Assembly: GCF_025999835.1 (NCBI RefSeq) | Contig: NZ_AP025628.1 | Coordinates: 3,224,001 to 3,288,000, forward strand | DNA from: Caldinitratiruptor microaerophilus | GTDB taxonomy: Bacteria > Bacillota > Sulfobacillia > Symbiobacteriales > ZC4RG38 | Reading direction: 5' to 3' | DNA length: 64,000 nt | Part shown: one piece after another, positions 43,225 to 54,053 of the stretch | Layout of the letters: every line of letters starts with the position of its first letter | Position numbering within the stretch: the first letter of the stretch is position 1 | The notes under the pieces: model-generated | Told to the model about the DNA's origin: nothing | The model's database searches: none | Seen by the model: the letters and a program-made list of their open reading frames with translations, nothing else | Translations under genes and position numbers: made by a program

Positions 43225-43282
43225 GGGTATACCCCCTATGGTATTTCGATCCCATCTTAGGATACCCCTAGGGGCGTGTCAA
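43225..43282 (-). promoter_or_regulatory. Promoter and two operators of the disulfide oxidoreductase operon
   Basis: On the minus strand TTGACA (43277-43282) and TAAGAT (43254-43259) are 17 bp apart, a near-consensus promoter. One operator, ATACC-CCCTAT-GGTAT (43229-43244), lies just downstream of the expected start. A weaker one, ATACC-CCTAGG-GGCGT (43262-43277), fills the spacer. The 5-6-5 layout is identical to the sites beside the CsoR-like gene at 3359 and 3426. Confidence 0.75.
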
Positions 43283-43377
43283 GATCACCCCGCGCCGGGC
43301 GGACCCGGCGGGGTATGGCGACGTCGTGGCGCTGTGGCCGGGCTCGGCCTGACCGTTTGGCTCGATGGGCCTGCGAC

Positions 43378-43655
43378 GACCCCGACGGCGTCTCACTGTG
43401 CAGAACGCCGTCAGCGCCGGCGGGACGAAACGCAGAAGGTGACAGGCGAGGCGCCGCTCTGGGTGTCAGGTTCTGCGTCTGGGTGCCCGCACCTCGCCCG
43501 GACGTGGGCACGAAGAGGCCGCTCGACCGCATGGGGTTTACTGGTATTCGATCTTATGTCGACAGGAAGCGCTGGCCGGAGGACCGGAAACGCAAAGGTT
43601 GACAGGCAACGGCCTGTCTCGCCGCGCAACGTTTGCGTTTTCGATCCAGATACTC
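43378..43655 (-). repeat. Structured two-palindrome element, copy 2 (inverted)
   Basis: Two palindromes 160 bp apart: 43428-43481 (AAACGCAGAAGGTGACAGGC ... GTGTCAGGTTCTGCGT) and 43588-43641 (AAACGCAAAGGTTGACAGGC ... GCGCAACGTTTGCGTTT). TTATGTCGACA lies between them at 43554-43564. Read on the minus strand, this follows 18650-18925 base by base through both palindromes, the linker word and about 40 bp beyond. No gene is seen between 43283 and 43861. Confidence 0.8.
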
Positions 43656-43861
43656 CCGGTCCACCGGGCGCCCGGCGTCATGAACAGCGCGACGGCCGGT
43701 GCGGGCGGCGGCCTGAGCGGCCCCCGGGCAGACGCGGTGCCGGCGCGGGCCTCGCCGCGCCAGCCCCGGGACGGTTTCGGATTTCCGGCATCCAGCCGAG
43801 CACGCGCTCCCTCCCGGGAAGTGAGGGCCGAGGTTATACTCCATGGGGGGAGGCCTGACGG

Positions 43862-45040
43862 ATGGCCAGCGTTCACCTCCTGCCCGGCCGGCAGCGGCGC
43901 CTGGCGGACGGGCACCCGTGGGTGTACAGGACGGAGATCGCCGACGTGCAGGGCTCTCCGGAGCCGGGCGCGGTGGTGGATGTCGTCGACAGCCGGGGCC
44001 GGTTCGTCGCGCGGGGGCTCTACAACCCGCAGTCGATGATCGCCGTGCGCATCGTGACGCGGGACCCGGACGAGGCGGTCGACGAGCAGCTCATCCGCCG
44101 GCGGCTGGAGGAAGCGTGGTCCTACCGGCGCCGGGTCGTCCCCGAGCACCTGGGGGCCTGCCGGGTCGTGTCCGGCGAGGCGGATGGTCTTCCGGGCCTC
44201 TTCGTCGACCGGTATGACCGCGTCCTGGTCGTCCAGGTGGTCTCGCTGGGCATGGAGCGGCTCCTGCACGCCGTTCTCCCGGCGCTTCGGGACCTCCTCG
44301 ACCCCACGTCGATCTACCTGCGCAACGACGTGCCGGTCCGCCAGCTCGAGGGTCTCCCCCTGGACAGCGGCTGGGCGTATCACACGGGCCCGGACCGCGT
44401 GTGGGTCCAGGAGCACGGGGTGCCCTTCGTGGTCGACGTCGTCGCCGGGCAGAAGACCGGCCACTACCTCGATCAGCGGGACAACCGGCCGCTGGTGCGC
44501 CCCCTGGCTGCCGGGGCCCGGGTACTCGACGCCTTCTGCCATACCGGCGGCTTCGCCCTGAACGCCGCCCTGGGCCAGGCCGAGAGCGTGGTGGCGGTCG
44601 ACTCCTCGGCGGCCGCGCTGGCCACGCTGCAGGAGAACGCCGCCCGGGCGGGGCTCGGGGGCCGGATCGAGACGGTGGAGGCGAATGCCTTCGACCTGCT
44701 GCGTGCCCACGACCGGGAGGGCCGGCGCTACGACGTCATCATCCTCGACCCGCCGCCCTTCGCCCGGAACCGGGCCTCGCTCCCGGGCGCCCGCCGGGGC
44801 TACAAGGAGATCAACCTGCGCGCGCTCCGCCTCCTGACCCCCGGGGGGTTCCTGGTGACCTGCTCCTGCTCGTTCCACATGACCCCGGACCTCTTCCGCG
44901 AGGTCGTGGCGGAAGCCGCCCGGGACGCCGGGCGCCGGCTGCGCCTGGCCGCCGAGCGCGCCCAGGGCCCCGACCACCCGATCGTGCCGGGGTACCCCGA
45001 GAGCCATTATCTGAAGTGCCTGATCTACGAAGTCCGATGA
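43862..45040 (+). CDS. rlmI: Class I rRNA methyltransferase, RlmI type
   Basis: SAM-dependent methyltransferase for cytosine in 23S rRNA; 392 residues. An N-terminal PUA domain (residues 1-70: LLPGRQRRLADGHPWVYRTEI) is followed by the EEHEE-like domain with VVSGEADGLPGLFVDRY. The Rossmann catalytic domain has VLDAFCHTGGFALNAA (SAM motif I), VDSSAAALATLQENA, DVIILDPPPFAR (target-base motif IV) and LVTCSCSFHM with the motif VI cysteine. ATG 43862 has GGGGAGG 9 bp upstream. E. coli RlmI methylates C1962; orthology is likely but the exact target is inferred. Confidence 0.9.
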   Translation: MASVHLLPGRQRRLADGHPWVYRTEIADVQGSPEPGAVVDVVDSRGRFVARGLYNPQSMIAVRIVTRDPDEAVDEQLIRRRLEEAWSYRRRVVPEHLGACRVVSGEADGLPGLFVDRYDRVLVVQVVSLGMERLLHAVLPALRDLLDPTSIYLRNDVPVRQLEGLPLDSGWAYHTGPDRVWVQEHGVPFVVDVVAGQKTGHYLDQRDNRPLVRPLAAGARVLDAFCHTGGFALNAALGQAESVVAVDSSAAALATLQENAARAGLGGRIETVEANAFDLLRAHDREGRRYDVIILDPPPFARNRASLPGARRGYKEINLRALRLLTPGGFLVTCSCSFHMTPDLFREVVAEAARDAGRRLRLAAERAQGPDHPIVPGYPESHYLKCLIYEVR

Positions 45041-45069
45041 CCCGGCTGGTCCGGTCCGCGCGGTGGGAT

Positions 45070-45126
45070 TTGCCAGACTGCGCGGCGCGCGCTATAATAG
45101 CACCGGAATGGTCAAAGAAAGACAAA
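45070..45126 (+). promoter_or_regulatory. ctsR promoter with CtsR operator
   Basis: TTGCCA (45070-45075) and TATAAT (45093-45098), 17 bp apart. Downstream is GGTCAAAGAAAGACAAA (45110-45126), the CtsR heptad direct repeat (RGTCAAA-NNN-RGTCAAA) with one mismatch. It overlaps the transcript start region, as in other CtsR-controlled operons. Confidence 0.9.
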
Positions 45127-45150
45127 GTCGACCGGAAAGGGGGCCGGGGG

Positions 45151-45603
45151 ATGGCCAACCTCGCCGATCTCATCGAAGACTTCCTGAAGGAGCAACTCCG
45201 CCAGCAGCGTAGTATCGAAGTGCGGCGGGCCAGCCTGGCCGAGCGATTCGGCTGTGCGCCGTCCCAGATCAACTACGTGCTGGCAACCCGCTTCACCCCC
45301 GCCCGCGGCTACGTCGTGGAAAGCCGGCGGGGTGGCGGAGGCTACATCCGGATCGTGCGGCTCGAGCTCGGCCCGGAGGACCTCCGCTCGCTGGTGCTGG
45401 AGCGGATCGGGGACGAGCTCTCGCAGGACGAGGCCGTGGACATCATCCGGGGCCTGCGGGAGAACGGGCTCGTCACCGACCGGGAGGCGGCGGTGATGGA
45501 GGCTGCCGTCAGCCGGGAGACCCTGGGGCTGGGGCTGCCGCTCCGGGACATCGTGCGGGCCCGGCTCGTCAAGGCTATGGTGCTGGCGGCCCTGCGGGCG
45601 TGA
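45151..45603 (+). CDS. ctsR: Transcriptional repressor CtsR
   Basis: Heat-shock class III repressor, 150 residues. The winged-helix N-terminus IEVRRASLAERFGCAPSQINYVLATRF and the tetraglycine wing RRGGGGYIRI (heat-sensing loop) are intact. The C-terminal dimerisation domain contains RENGLVTDREAAVMEAAVS. It binds the heptad repeat upstream of its own gene and is relieved on heat or thiol stress, then degraded by ClpCP. ATG 45151 follows AAAGGGGG. It leads the standard ctsR-mcsA-mcsB-clpC operon. Confidence 0.96.
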   Translation: MANLADLIEDFLKEQLRQQRSIEVRRASLAERFGCAPSQINYVLATRFTPARGYVVESRRGGGGYIRIVRLELGPEDLRSLVLERIGDELSQDEAVDIIRGLRENGLVTDREAAVMEAAVSRETLGLGLPLRDIVRARLVKAMVLAALRA

Positions 45604-45629
45604 CCCGCCCGGGCGGAGGGGGAAGGACC

Positions 45630-46169
45630 GTGCTGTGCCAGAACTGCGGCCAGCGGCCGGCGACGGTGCACATCGTCAAGCAGGTCAACAACCACAAGGA
45701 GGAATACCATCTCTGCGAGACCTGCGCCCGGGAGCAGGGCCAGTTCTCCATGGAGTTGCCGAACTTCTCGCTGCAGCAGCTGCTCGCCAGCATGCTGGAG
45801 GAAGGGCCGTGGGGGCCCATGCCGGGGTCCCTCCAGGCGCCGGCGGAAACCCGCTGCCCTTCCTGCGGGCTGACGTTCCGCCAGTTCAAGGAGCGGGGGT
45901 TCTTCGGCTGCGGCCAGTGCTACACCACGTTCGAGGGCGAGCTCCTGCCCCTCCTGCGGAGGATGCAGGGTTCCGACCGTCACGTCGGAAAGGCGCCGCG
46001 GCGGACGGGCGGGCGCTTGCGGGTGCGCCGGGACCTGGAGCAGCTGCGGCAGCAGCTGCAGCGGGCGATCGCCGCCGAGGAGTACGAGAAGGCGGCCGAG
46101 CTGCGGGACCGCATTCGGGTCCTGGAGCAGCGGCTGGAGGCAGGGGGTGAGGGTGGTGCCGTGGAATAA
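45630..46169 (+). CDS. mcsA: McsA, zinc-binding activator of McsB
   Basis: A 179-residue partner and activator of the arginine kinase McsB. Four CxxC motifs are seen: CQNC near the start, CETC, CPSC and CGQC, enough for two zinc sites. The C-terminus is a UVR-type helical hairpin (LRQQLQRAIAAEEYEKAAELRDRI) that contacts ClpC. GTG 45630 was chosen because GGAGGGGGAAGG precedes it and the first CxxC then lies at residue 3, as in the family; a start at 45600 overlaps ctsR without a ribosome site. Oxidation of the zinc cysteines could link the operon to thiol stress. Confidence 0.93.
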   Translation: MLCQNCGQRPATVHIVKQVNNHKEEYHLCETCAREQGQFSMELPNFSLQQLLASMLEEGPWGPMPGSLQAPAETRCPSCGLTFRQFKERGFFGCGQCYTTFEGELLPLLRRMQGSDRHVGKAPRRTGGRLRVRRDLEQLRQQLQRAIAAEEYEKAAELRDRIRVLEQRLEAGGEGGAVE

Positions 46170-47226
46170 GGTGGTCGACCGGGCCATGAGCCACTGGATG
46201 GAAGCCACCGGCCCGCACTCCGACGTGGTGCTCTCCACCCGCATCCGGCTGGCCCGCAACCTCGAGGGCTTCCCCTTCCCGCACATGCTCAGCGAGGGCC
46301 AGGCCGCCGAGGTGATCCGCAAGGTCGAGGCCGGGGTGCGGGAGATCGACAAGATCCAGGTCCCCGGCGTGGTCTCGCCGGTGGAGCTGTACCGCCTGGC
46401 GGAGATCCCGCCCCTCGCCCGGCAGGTGCTGGTGGAGAAGCACCTCATCAGCCCGCCGCTGGCGCAGGACGCCCGGGGCCGGGCGGTGGCGATCTCCGCG
46501 AACGAGGCCGTGAGCATCATGGTGAACGAGGAGGACCACATCCGCATCCAGGTGCTCAGCTCGGGCCTCGACCTGGAGAACACGTGGACCCTGGCCTCCC
46601 GGGTGGACGATGCGCTGGAGGAGAAGCTCACCTACGCCTTCCACAACGTGCGGGGCTACCTCACGGCCTGCCCCACCAACCTGGGGACGGGTCTGCGGGC
46701 GTCGGTGATGGTCCACCTGCCGGCGCTCGTCATCACCGGCCAGGCCGGGCGCCTCTTCAACACGCTGGGCCAGTTCGGCCTGGCCGTGCGCGGGTACTTC
46801 GGCGAGGGTACGGACGCGCAGGGGAACATCTATCAGATCAGCAACCAGGTCACGCTGGGCCGGTCCGAGGAGGACATCATCTCCAACCTGAACGGCGTGG
46901 CCCAGCAGGTCATCGAACACGAACGCAAGGCCCGGGATCACCTGAAGCGGCAGATGCGGGCACAGATCGAGGACCGGGTGGGCCGGGCGTACGGCATCCT
47001 CACCGGTGCGCACATCCTCTCCTCCGAGGAAGCGATGCGGCTCCTGTCGGACGTGCGGCTCGGGGTCGACCTGGGGCTCATCCCCCGGGTGCCGGTGAAG
47101 GTGCTGAACGAGCTGCTGGTGGCCATCCGGCCGGCCTTCCTGCAGAAGACGGCGGGGAAGGACCTCGGGCCCTTCGAGCGGGACGTACGCCGGGCGAGCC
47201 TGGTGCGCCAGCGGCTTGCCGCCTGA
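46147..47226 (+). CDS. mcsB: Protein arginine kinase McsB
   Basis: Phosphorylates arginines on proteins, marking them for ClpCP degradation, and inactivates CtsR. The 359 residues resemble guanidino kinases: [20 protein letters not shown] near the N-terminus, NEEDHIRIQ in the substrate region, [21 protein letters not shown] (catalytic Cys and phosphate-binding) and the Arg-rich ATP contact RGYFGEGT. The GTG at 46147 overlaps the end of mcsA by 23 bp with GGAGG 7 bp upstream; GTG 46156 is an alternative. The N-terminal creatine-kinase-like domain is reduced, as usual for McsB. Confidence 0.95.
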   Translation: MRVVPWNKVVDRAMSHWMEATGPHSDVVLSTRIRLARNLEGFPFPHMLSEGQAAEVIRKVEAGVREIDKIQVPGVVSPVELYRLAEIPPLARQVLVEKHLISPPLAQDARGRAVAISANEAVSIMVNEEDHIRIQVLSSGLDLENTWTLASRVDDALEEKLTYAFHNVRGYLTACPTNLGTGLRASVMVHLPALVITGQAGRLFNTLGQFGLAVRGYFGEGTDAQGNIYQISNQVTLGRSEEDIISNLNGVAQQVIEHERKARDHLKRQMRAQIEDRVGRAYGILTGAHILSSEEAMRLLSDVRLGVDLGLIPRVPVKVLNELLVAIRPAFLQKTAGKDLGPFERDVRRASLVRQRLAA

Positions 47227-47312
47227 AGGGCCTGAAGGGAAGGAAGGGGTCCGGGGATGCCCGCCCCACGGCGGGAGCAAGCTGGAGCGGGGACACCAAA
47301 GGAGGCGAGGCC

Positions 47313-49778
<2,466 letters not shown>

Positions 49779-49846
49779 GACGGGGGCCCCGGCCGTGGGG
49801 CGGTCGGGGCCCGGAGCGCGGGCACGGCGGGACGGAGGCGCGAGCG

Positions 49847-49874
49847 GGGCCGGAACCCGGTGGGGTTCCGGCCC
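49847..49874. terminator. Hairpin terminator between clpC and doxX
   Basis: GGGCCGGAACCC (49847-49858) pairs perfectly with GGGTTCCGGCCC (49863-49874), loop GGTG. A second, GC-rich imperfect hairpin (GGGCCCCGGCCG...) lies at about 49785-49812. The genes converge here, so it may act in both directions. Confidence 0.7.
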
Positions 49875-49897
49875 TGCGCAGGTGGTGCTGGCCTTGT

Positions 49898-50416
49898 TCA
49901 GTGACCGCTGGCGTGGGTGGCGACGGCGGCCTTGCCGGTCAGGCGGTCCATCCAGCTCCGCCAGATCGGGCGGAACCAGTAGTCGACACCCAGGTAGCCG
50001 GCGTACGGGCCGCCGATCAGGATGAAGATGCCGAGGGTGAACAGGATCGGGTTCGTGCTGGTGCTGCCGGCGAGCATGAAGTTGAGGTTCATGAACACTC
50101 CCATGAAGGCGGCGAACAGGGTCGCGAAGCCGGCGATCAGCGCCAGGCCCACCAGGAACTCGCCCCACGGAATGAGGAAGTTGAAGAGCCCGACGTTCGG
50201 CAGGGCGAATCCCTTCAGGAAGGCGGCGTACCAGGGCTGGACGGCCGGGTGCTCGCCCGTCGCCTTGGCGATGGCGCCCTTCAGGAAGCCCGAGGCGTCG
50301 AAGGGCTTGGGGCCGGTGAGCTTCTCCCAGCCCGCCTCCAGCCACTGGTACCCCACGTACAGGCGGAGGACGAGCCAGATCCAGGAGGCCTGCTTGCTCT
50401 TCAGGTAGGCTTTCAT
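49898..50416 (-). CDS. DoxX-family membrane protein
   Basis: A 172-residue protein with four membrane helices: WIWLVLRLYVGYQWLEAG, FLIPWGEFLVGLALIAG, LFAAFMGVFMNLNFMLAG and ILFTLGIFILIGGPYAGYL. LRLYVGYQWLEAGWEKL and WGEFLVGLALIAGFATLFAAF match DoxX/DoxD proteins, which act as thiosulfate:quinone oxidoreductase subunits in some archaea and as redox-linked membrane proteins in bacteria. The ATG is preceded by GGAGGAGG. It is a single gene, convergent to clpC and divergent from radA. A sulfur-oxidation role is not supported by neighbours; a link to thiol redox is possible. Confidence 0.85.
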   Translation of the reverse strand: MKAYLKSKQASWIWLVLRLYVGYQWLEAGWEKLTGPKPFDASGFLKGAIAKATGEHPAVQPWYAAFLKGFALPNVGLFNFLIPWGEFLVGLALIAGFATLFAAFMGVFMNLNFMLAGSTSTNPILFTLGIFILIGGPYAGYLGVDYWFRPIWRSWMDRLTGKAAVATHASGH

Positions 50417-50626
50417 CCTTGTGGTCCCTCCTCCCTGTGCTTTGCAGCTTCATCATAGCCACACCTGGATACGACTCACTAGAACACGAATGTACACACG
50501 TTCACATGGTCCGATGGAAGCGCCGGGTGGTCCGAAAGGACCATCCTACCCGGCGGAGGCAGGGCACGGGCGGGGAGAAGGGATCGGGCGCGCACCCGGC
50601 GAAGCTACCGGGCCGGGGGGAGCGGG

Positions 50627-52042
50627 ATGGCGAGGGAACGCACGGTCTTCGTGTGCCAGGAGTGCGGGCAGGAGGCCCTGCGCTGGCAGGGCCGCTGCCC
50701 GGGGTGCGGGGCGTGGGGGACCATGGTCGAGGAGCGGGTGCCCGCCCCCTCCGGGCGCGGTGCCGCGGGCCGTGCCCGGGCCGGCGCCGGCCCCGGGGCG
50801 GTGGGGCACCTTCCCGTCCCCATCGCCGAGGTGGACCCCGGGGAGGCGCCCCGGGTGGTCACGGGGATCGGCGAACTGGACCGGGTCCTGGGCGGCGGGC
50901 TGGTCCCCGGGTCGATGGTCCTCGTGGGCGGCGACCCGGGCATCGGCAAGTCGACTCTGCTCCTCCAGGCCGCCCACCGGCTGGCCCTGCAGGGCGTGGG
51001 GGTGCTGTACGTCTCCGGGGAGGAATCCGCCCGGCAGGTGCGCCTGCGGGCGGACCGCCTCGGGGCCCTCGCCCCGGGGCTCTACGTGGCCTCCGAGACC
51101 GACATGGACCAGATCGAGGAGAACGTCCGGGTCCTGTCCCCGGGCGTCCTGGTCGTGGACTCCATCCAGACGGTGTTCCGCCCGGACCTCTCCAGCGCCC
51201 CGGGCAGCGTCACCCAGGTGCGTGAGGCGGCGTCCGATCTTCTGCGCCTCGCCAAGTCGACCGGGGTCACGGTGCTGGTGGTGGGCCACGTCACCAAGGA
51301 GGGCGCCATCGCCGGGCCCCGGGTGCTCGAGCACATCGTCGACACGGTCCTCTACTTCGAGGGCGAGCGCCAGGGCCAGCTGCGGGTGCTGCGGGCGGTA
51401 AAGAACCGGTTCGGGTCGACCGGGGAGATCGGGCTCTTCGAGATGCGGGACGGCGGCCTCGCCGAGGTGCCCGGCGCTTCCCAGGTGCTCCTGGCCGAGC
51501 GCCCCGCCGGCGCGGCCGGGTCCGTGGTGGTGCCGTGCGTGGAGGGCACCCGCCCCCTCCTCGTCGAGGTGCAGGCCCTGGTCAGCGCCACCCCCTACCC
51601 GAACCCGCGCCGGACCGCCACCGGGGTCGACCTGACCCGGGTCCAGCTCATCCTGGCCGTGCTCGAGAAGCGCGTGGGGCTCCACCTGGGCGGGCACGAC
51701 GCCTACATCAAGGTGGCGGGCGGGGTGCGGGTCGACGAGCCGGCGGTCGACCTCGGCCTGGCCGTGGCGCTCGCCTCCAGCTTCCGGGAGGTGCCGGCCG
51801 ACCCCCATACGGTCGTGCTCGGCGAGGTGGGCCTGGCCGGCGAGGTCCGGGCGGTGAGCCGGCTCGCCGAGCGTCTCTACGAGGCAGAGAAGCTGGGCTT
51901 CCGCCGGGCGGTGATCCCGGCCGGCAACCTGCGGGCCGAGGGCCGGCGCGGGGACATCGAGTGGGTCGGCGTGCGGACGGTGGCGGAGGGCCTGGAGGCC
52001 GCTCTGGGCGGGTCCCGTGAGGAGGTCGGGCAAGGGTGGTAG
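50627..52042 (+). CDS. radA: DNA repair protein RadA
   Basis: RecA-like branch-migration helicase, 471 residues. Zinc finger CQECGQEALRWQGRCPGC (about residues 9-26), Walker A GDPGIGKSTLL, Walker B LVVDSIQT, the RadA-specific KNRFGST motif, and a Lon-protease-like C-terminal domain (KVAGGVRVDEPAVDLGLAVAL ... VGLAGEVRAV) lacking a proteolytic Ser-Lys pair. ATG 50627 is preceded by GGGGGGAG. Its 3' end overlaps disA by 7 bp, the classical Firmicute radA-disA pair in which RadA modulates DisA. Confidence 0.96.
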   Translation: MARERTVFVCQECGQEALRWQGRCPGCGAWGTMVEERVPAPSGRGAAGRARAGAGPGAVGHLPVPIAEVDPGEAPRVVTGIGELDRVLGGGLVPGSMVLVGGDPGIGKSTLLLQAAHRLALQGVGVLYVSGEESARQVRLRADRLGALAPGLYVASETDMDQIEENVRVLSPGVLVVDSIQTVFRPDLSSAPGSVTQVREAASDLLRLAKSTGVTVLVVGHVTKEGAIAGPRVLEHIVDTVLYFEGERQGQLRVLRAVKNRFGSTGEIGLFEMRDGGLAEVPGASQVLLAERPAGAAGSVVVPCVEGTRPLLVEVQALVSATPYPNPRRTATGVDLTRVQLILAVLEKRVGLHLGGHDAYIKVAGGVRVDEPAVDLGLAVALASSFREVPADPHTVVLGEVGLAGEVRAVSRLAERLYEAEKLGFRRAVIPAGNLRAEGRRGDIEWVGVRTVAEGLEAALGGSREEVGQGW

Positions 52043-53097
52043 ACGAGCGGGACGAGCGCCTGGGGCGCGTGCTCCGCATCGTCGCCCCGGGCACCCCTCT
52101 GCGGGAGGGGCTGGAAAACATCCTGCGGGCGCGCACGGGCGCGCTGATCGTGGTGGGGGACACCCCGCAGGTGCTGGCGCTCCTGGACGGGGGGTTCCGC
52201 ATCGACACCGAGTTCCAGCCCCAGTACCTGTACGAGCTCGCCAAGATGGACGGGGCGATCGTCCTCAGCCACGACGCCCGTCGCATCCTCTACGCCAACG
52301 CCGGACTCGTGCCGGACCCGGCGATCCCCTCGACGGAGACCGGCATGCGCCACCGCACCGCCGAGCGGGTGGCCCGCCAGACGGGCGAGCTGACCATCGC
52401 CGTGTCGCAGCGCCGGAGCATCATCTCGCTCTACATGGGCAGCCTGCGCTACGTGCTGCGGGACATGAGCATCCTGCTCACGAAGGCGAACCAGGCGTTG
52501 CAGACACTGGAGCGCTACCGGGCCGTCCTCACCCAGGCCCTGGTCAACCTGAGCGCCCTCGAGCTGGAAGACCTGGCCACGGCCACCGACGTCGTGAAGG
52601 TCCTGCAGCGGTTCGCCTCGGTGCTGCGCATCGTGCGGGAGATCGAACGGTACGTGGCCGAGCTCGGGGCGGAGGGGCGCCTGGTGGGGATGCAGCTCGA
52701 GGAGCTCGTGGCCGGGCTGCAGGAGGAGGGGCAGCTCCTCCTCCGCGACTACGCCCGCGGCGAGGACGGCCGTCCCCCGGAGGGGCTGGCGGAGCAGCTG
52801 GCCGGCGGGGCGATCGACCTGACCGATCCGGTCGCCATCGGCCGCGCCCTGGGGCTCGGGCCCACCCTCGAGGTGCCGATCACCCCGCGGGGCTACCGGC
52901 TCCTGCGAAAGATCCCCCGCCTGCCGATGCCGGTGATCGAGAACCTGGTCCGCCACTTCGGCGACCTGCCACGGATCCTGCGGGCCAGCACGGACGAGCT
53001 CGACGAGGTCGACGGGATCGGCGAGGCCCGCGCCCGGGCCATCCGCGACGGCCTGCGCCGGCTGAGGGAGCAGACGATGCTCGAGCGGGACCTGTGA
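52036..53097 (+). CDS. disA: DNA integrity scanning diadenylate cyclase DisA
   Basis: Makes c-di-AMP from two ATP and scans DNA for lesions; 353 residues. The DAC domain has the catalytic DGA at residues 72-74 and RHR at 105-107 (GMRHRTAERV). A helical spine follows (about 150-280), and the C-terminal HhH domain (VDGIGEARARAIRDGL) binds branched DNA. GTG 52036 overlaps radA. In this window it is the only c-di-AMP synthase seen. The neighbour on the other side is a conserved gene read from the opposite strand. Confidence 0.96.
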   Translation: MVDERDERLGRVLRIVAPGTPLREGLENILRARTGALIVVGDTPQVLALLDGGFRIDTEFQPQYLYELAKMDGAIVLSHDARRILYANAGLVPDPAIPSTETGMRHRTAERVARQTGELTIAVSQRRSIISLYMGSLRYVLRDMSILLTKANQALQTLERYRAVLTQALVNLSALELEDLATATDVVKVLQRFASVLRIVREIERYVAELGAEGRLVGMQLEELVAGLQEEGQLLLRDYARGEDGRPPEGLAEQLAGGAIDLTDPVAIGRALGLGPTLEVPITPRGYRLLRKIPRLPMPVIENLVRHFGDLPRILRASTDELDEVDGIGEARARAIRDGLRRLREQTMLERDL

Positions 53098-53166
53098 GCC
53101 TGTGAGAACGAACAGCGCCGGGGGTGACCCCCGGCGTCGATTTCGTGCGGCGGCGGCTGGGCGCGC

Positions 53167-53562
53167 TCAGGCGAAGTTGAACACCCCCAGCGCGACGAGC
53201 TTCTTGTGCTCCTTCAGGAGGATGTCGTAGAGGTTCAGGTCGAACTGGTTGCAGAGGGCTGCCAGGTAGAAGAGGCTGTTGCCGATCTCCGCCTCCAGGA
53301 TCTCCCGATCATGTTCACAGAGTTGGCCGCTCAGGTGGGTGTGCATGTGGTTGCGCATCTCGTGCAGCGACACGTCCGCGGGAACCTGCTGCTTCACCGC
53401 CTCGATCCGGATGCAGCCGCACTGGGTGACCGACTTGGTGATGGCCCGGTTGATCCTCGCGTTGGCCTCCTGAAGCTTGGCCAGCACGTCCAGGATGCTG
53501 CGATGGCGGATGAGGTACTCGCCCACCGCCTCTTGAAACTGGTCGCACAGCAGATCCTTCAC
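53167..53562 (-). CDS. Conserved Firmicute protein of unknown function, MazG-like C-terminus
   Basis: A 131-residue helical protein. It begins KDLLCDQFQEAVGEYLIRHRS and contains ILDVLAKLQEANARINRAI, then TQCGCIRI, then a charged segment with CEHDREILEAEIGNSLFYLAAL, ending in NLYDILLKEHKKL and LGVFNFA. The EIGNSLFYLAALCNQFDL segment resembles the E-x-x-D metal helix of MazG-type pyrophosphohydrolases, although an N stands in the D position. Homologues occur, from memory, in many clostridial genomes near disA under DUF names (DUF1573 in some databases; I am unsure). GTG 53562 was chosen with AAGGGG about 12 bp upstream. Function is unknown. Confidence 0.7.
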   Translation of the reverse strand: MKDLLCDQFQEAVGEYLIRHRSILDVLAKLQEANARINRAITKSVTQCGCIRIEAVKQQVPADVSLHEMRNHMHTHLSGQLCEHDREILEAEIGNSLFYLAALCNQFDLNLYDILLKEHKKLVALGVFNFA

Positions 53563-53676
53563 GAACCGACCCACCCCTTCGCGCTGCCTCACCGCAGGCC
53601 GAACACCTTGTATTTTAGCAGAGCCCGGAACCCGGGACAAATGGCCGCCGGGCGGTCGCGCGGCGGGCGGGCCCCG

Positions 53677-54036
53677 TTGACAGGTCGGGCCGGGGCGTGC
53701 TAGTGTTGATGCCAACCACACACGCTGCCAGCGTGATCCACCTGGCAAAGGCCATGACGGGGCAAAGTAGTCCGGAGAGCGGCCCGCACAGGGAGGGACG
53801 CCGCGACTGAAAGCGTCCCCGGGAAGCGCCGGGCGAAGTTCGCCCCTGAGCCGCCCGCTGAAGCGCCTGCCGCCCCGGCAGGCGTGGGTAGGCGGGGCCG
53901 GCCGCCCGCCGTTATCCGGGCAGGGTGTCGGAGCCGCCGCTCCCGCACCCGGCGAGCGGCCGCCTCCGGGCGGCAAGAAGGGTGGTACCGCGGGACACAT
54001 CGATCCCGCCCCTTGCAAGGGGCGGGATTCTGTTTT
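53677..54036 (+). promoter_or_regulatory. T-box leader (likely aromatic amino acid, specifier UUC)
   Basis: Promoter TTGACA (53677-53682) with TAGTGT at 18 bp. The leader contains an AGTA stem I element (53767-53770), GAAG-TTC (53835-53841; TTC is a plausible Phe specifier), GTTATC (53911-53916), the T-box AAGGGTGGTACCGCGGG (53978-53994) and a terminator ATCCCGCCCCT/AGGGGCGGGAT with TCTGTTTT (54003-54036). Uncharged tRNA pairing would allow expression of the downstream chorismate mutase gene. The specifier call is tentative. Confidence 0.85.
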
Positions 54037-54053
54037 CGGGGGAGGAAGGCTAC

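Noticed and set aside
43283-43861. Remnant of a second winged-helix/nuclease gene next to element copy 2
   Set aside because: None of the six frames shows the ELD, EFNGRQHY or winged-helix words. Only the structured element is present.
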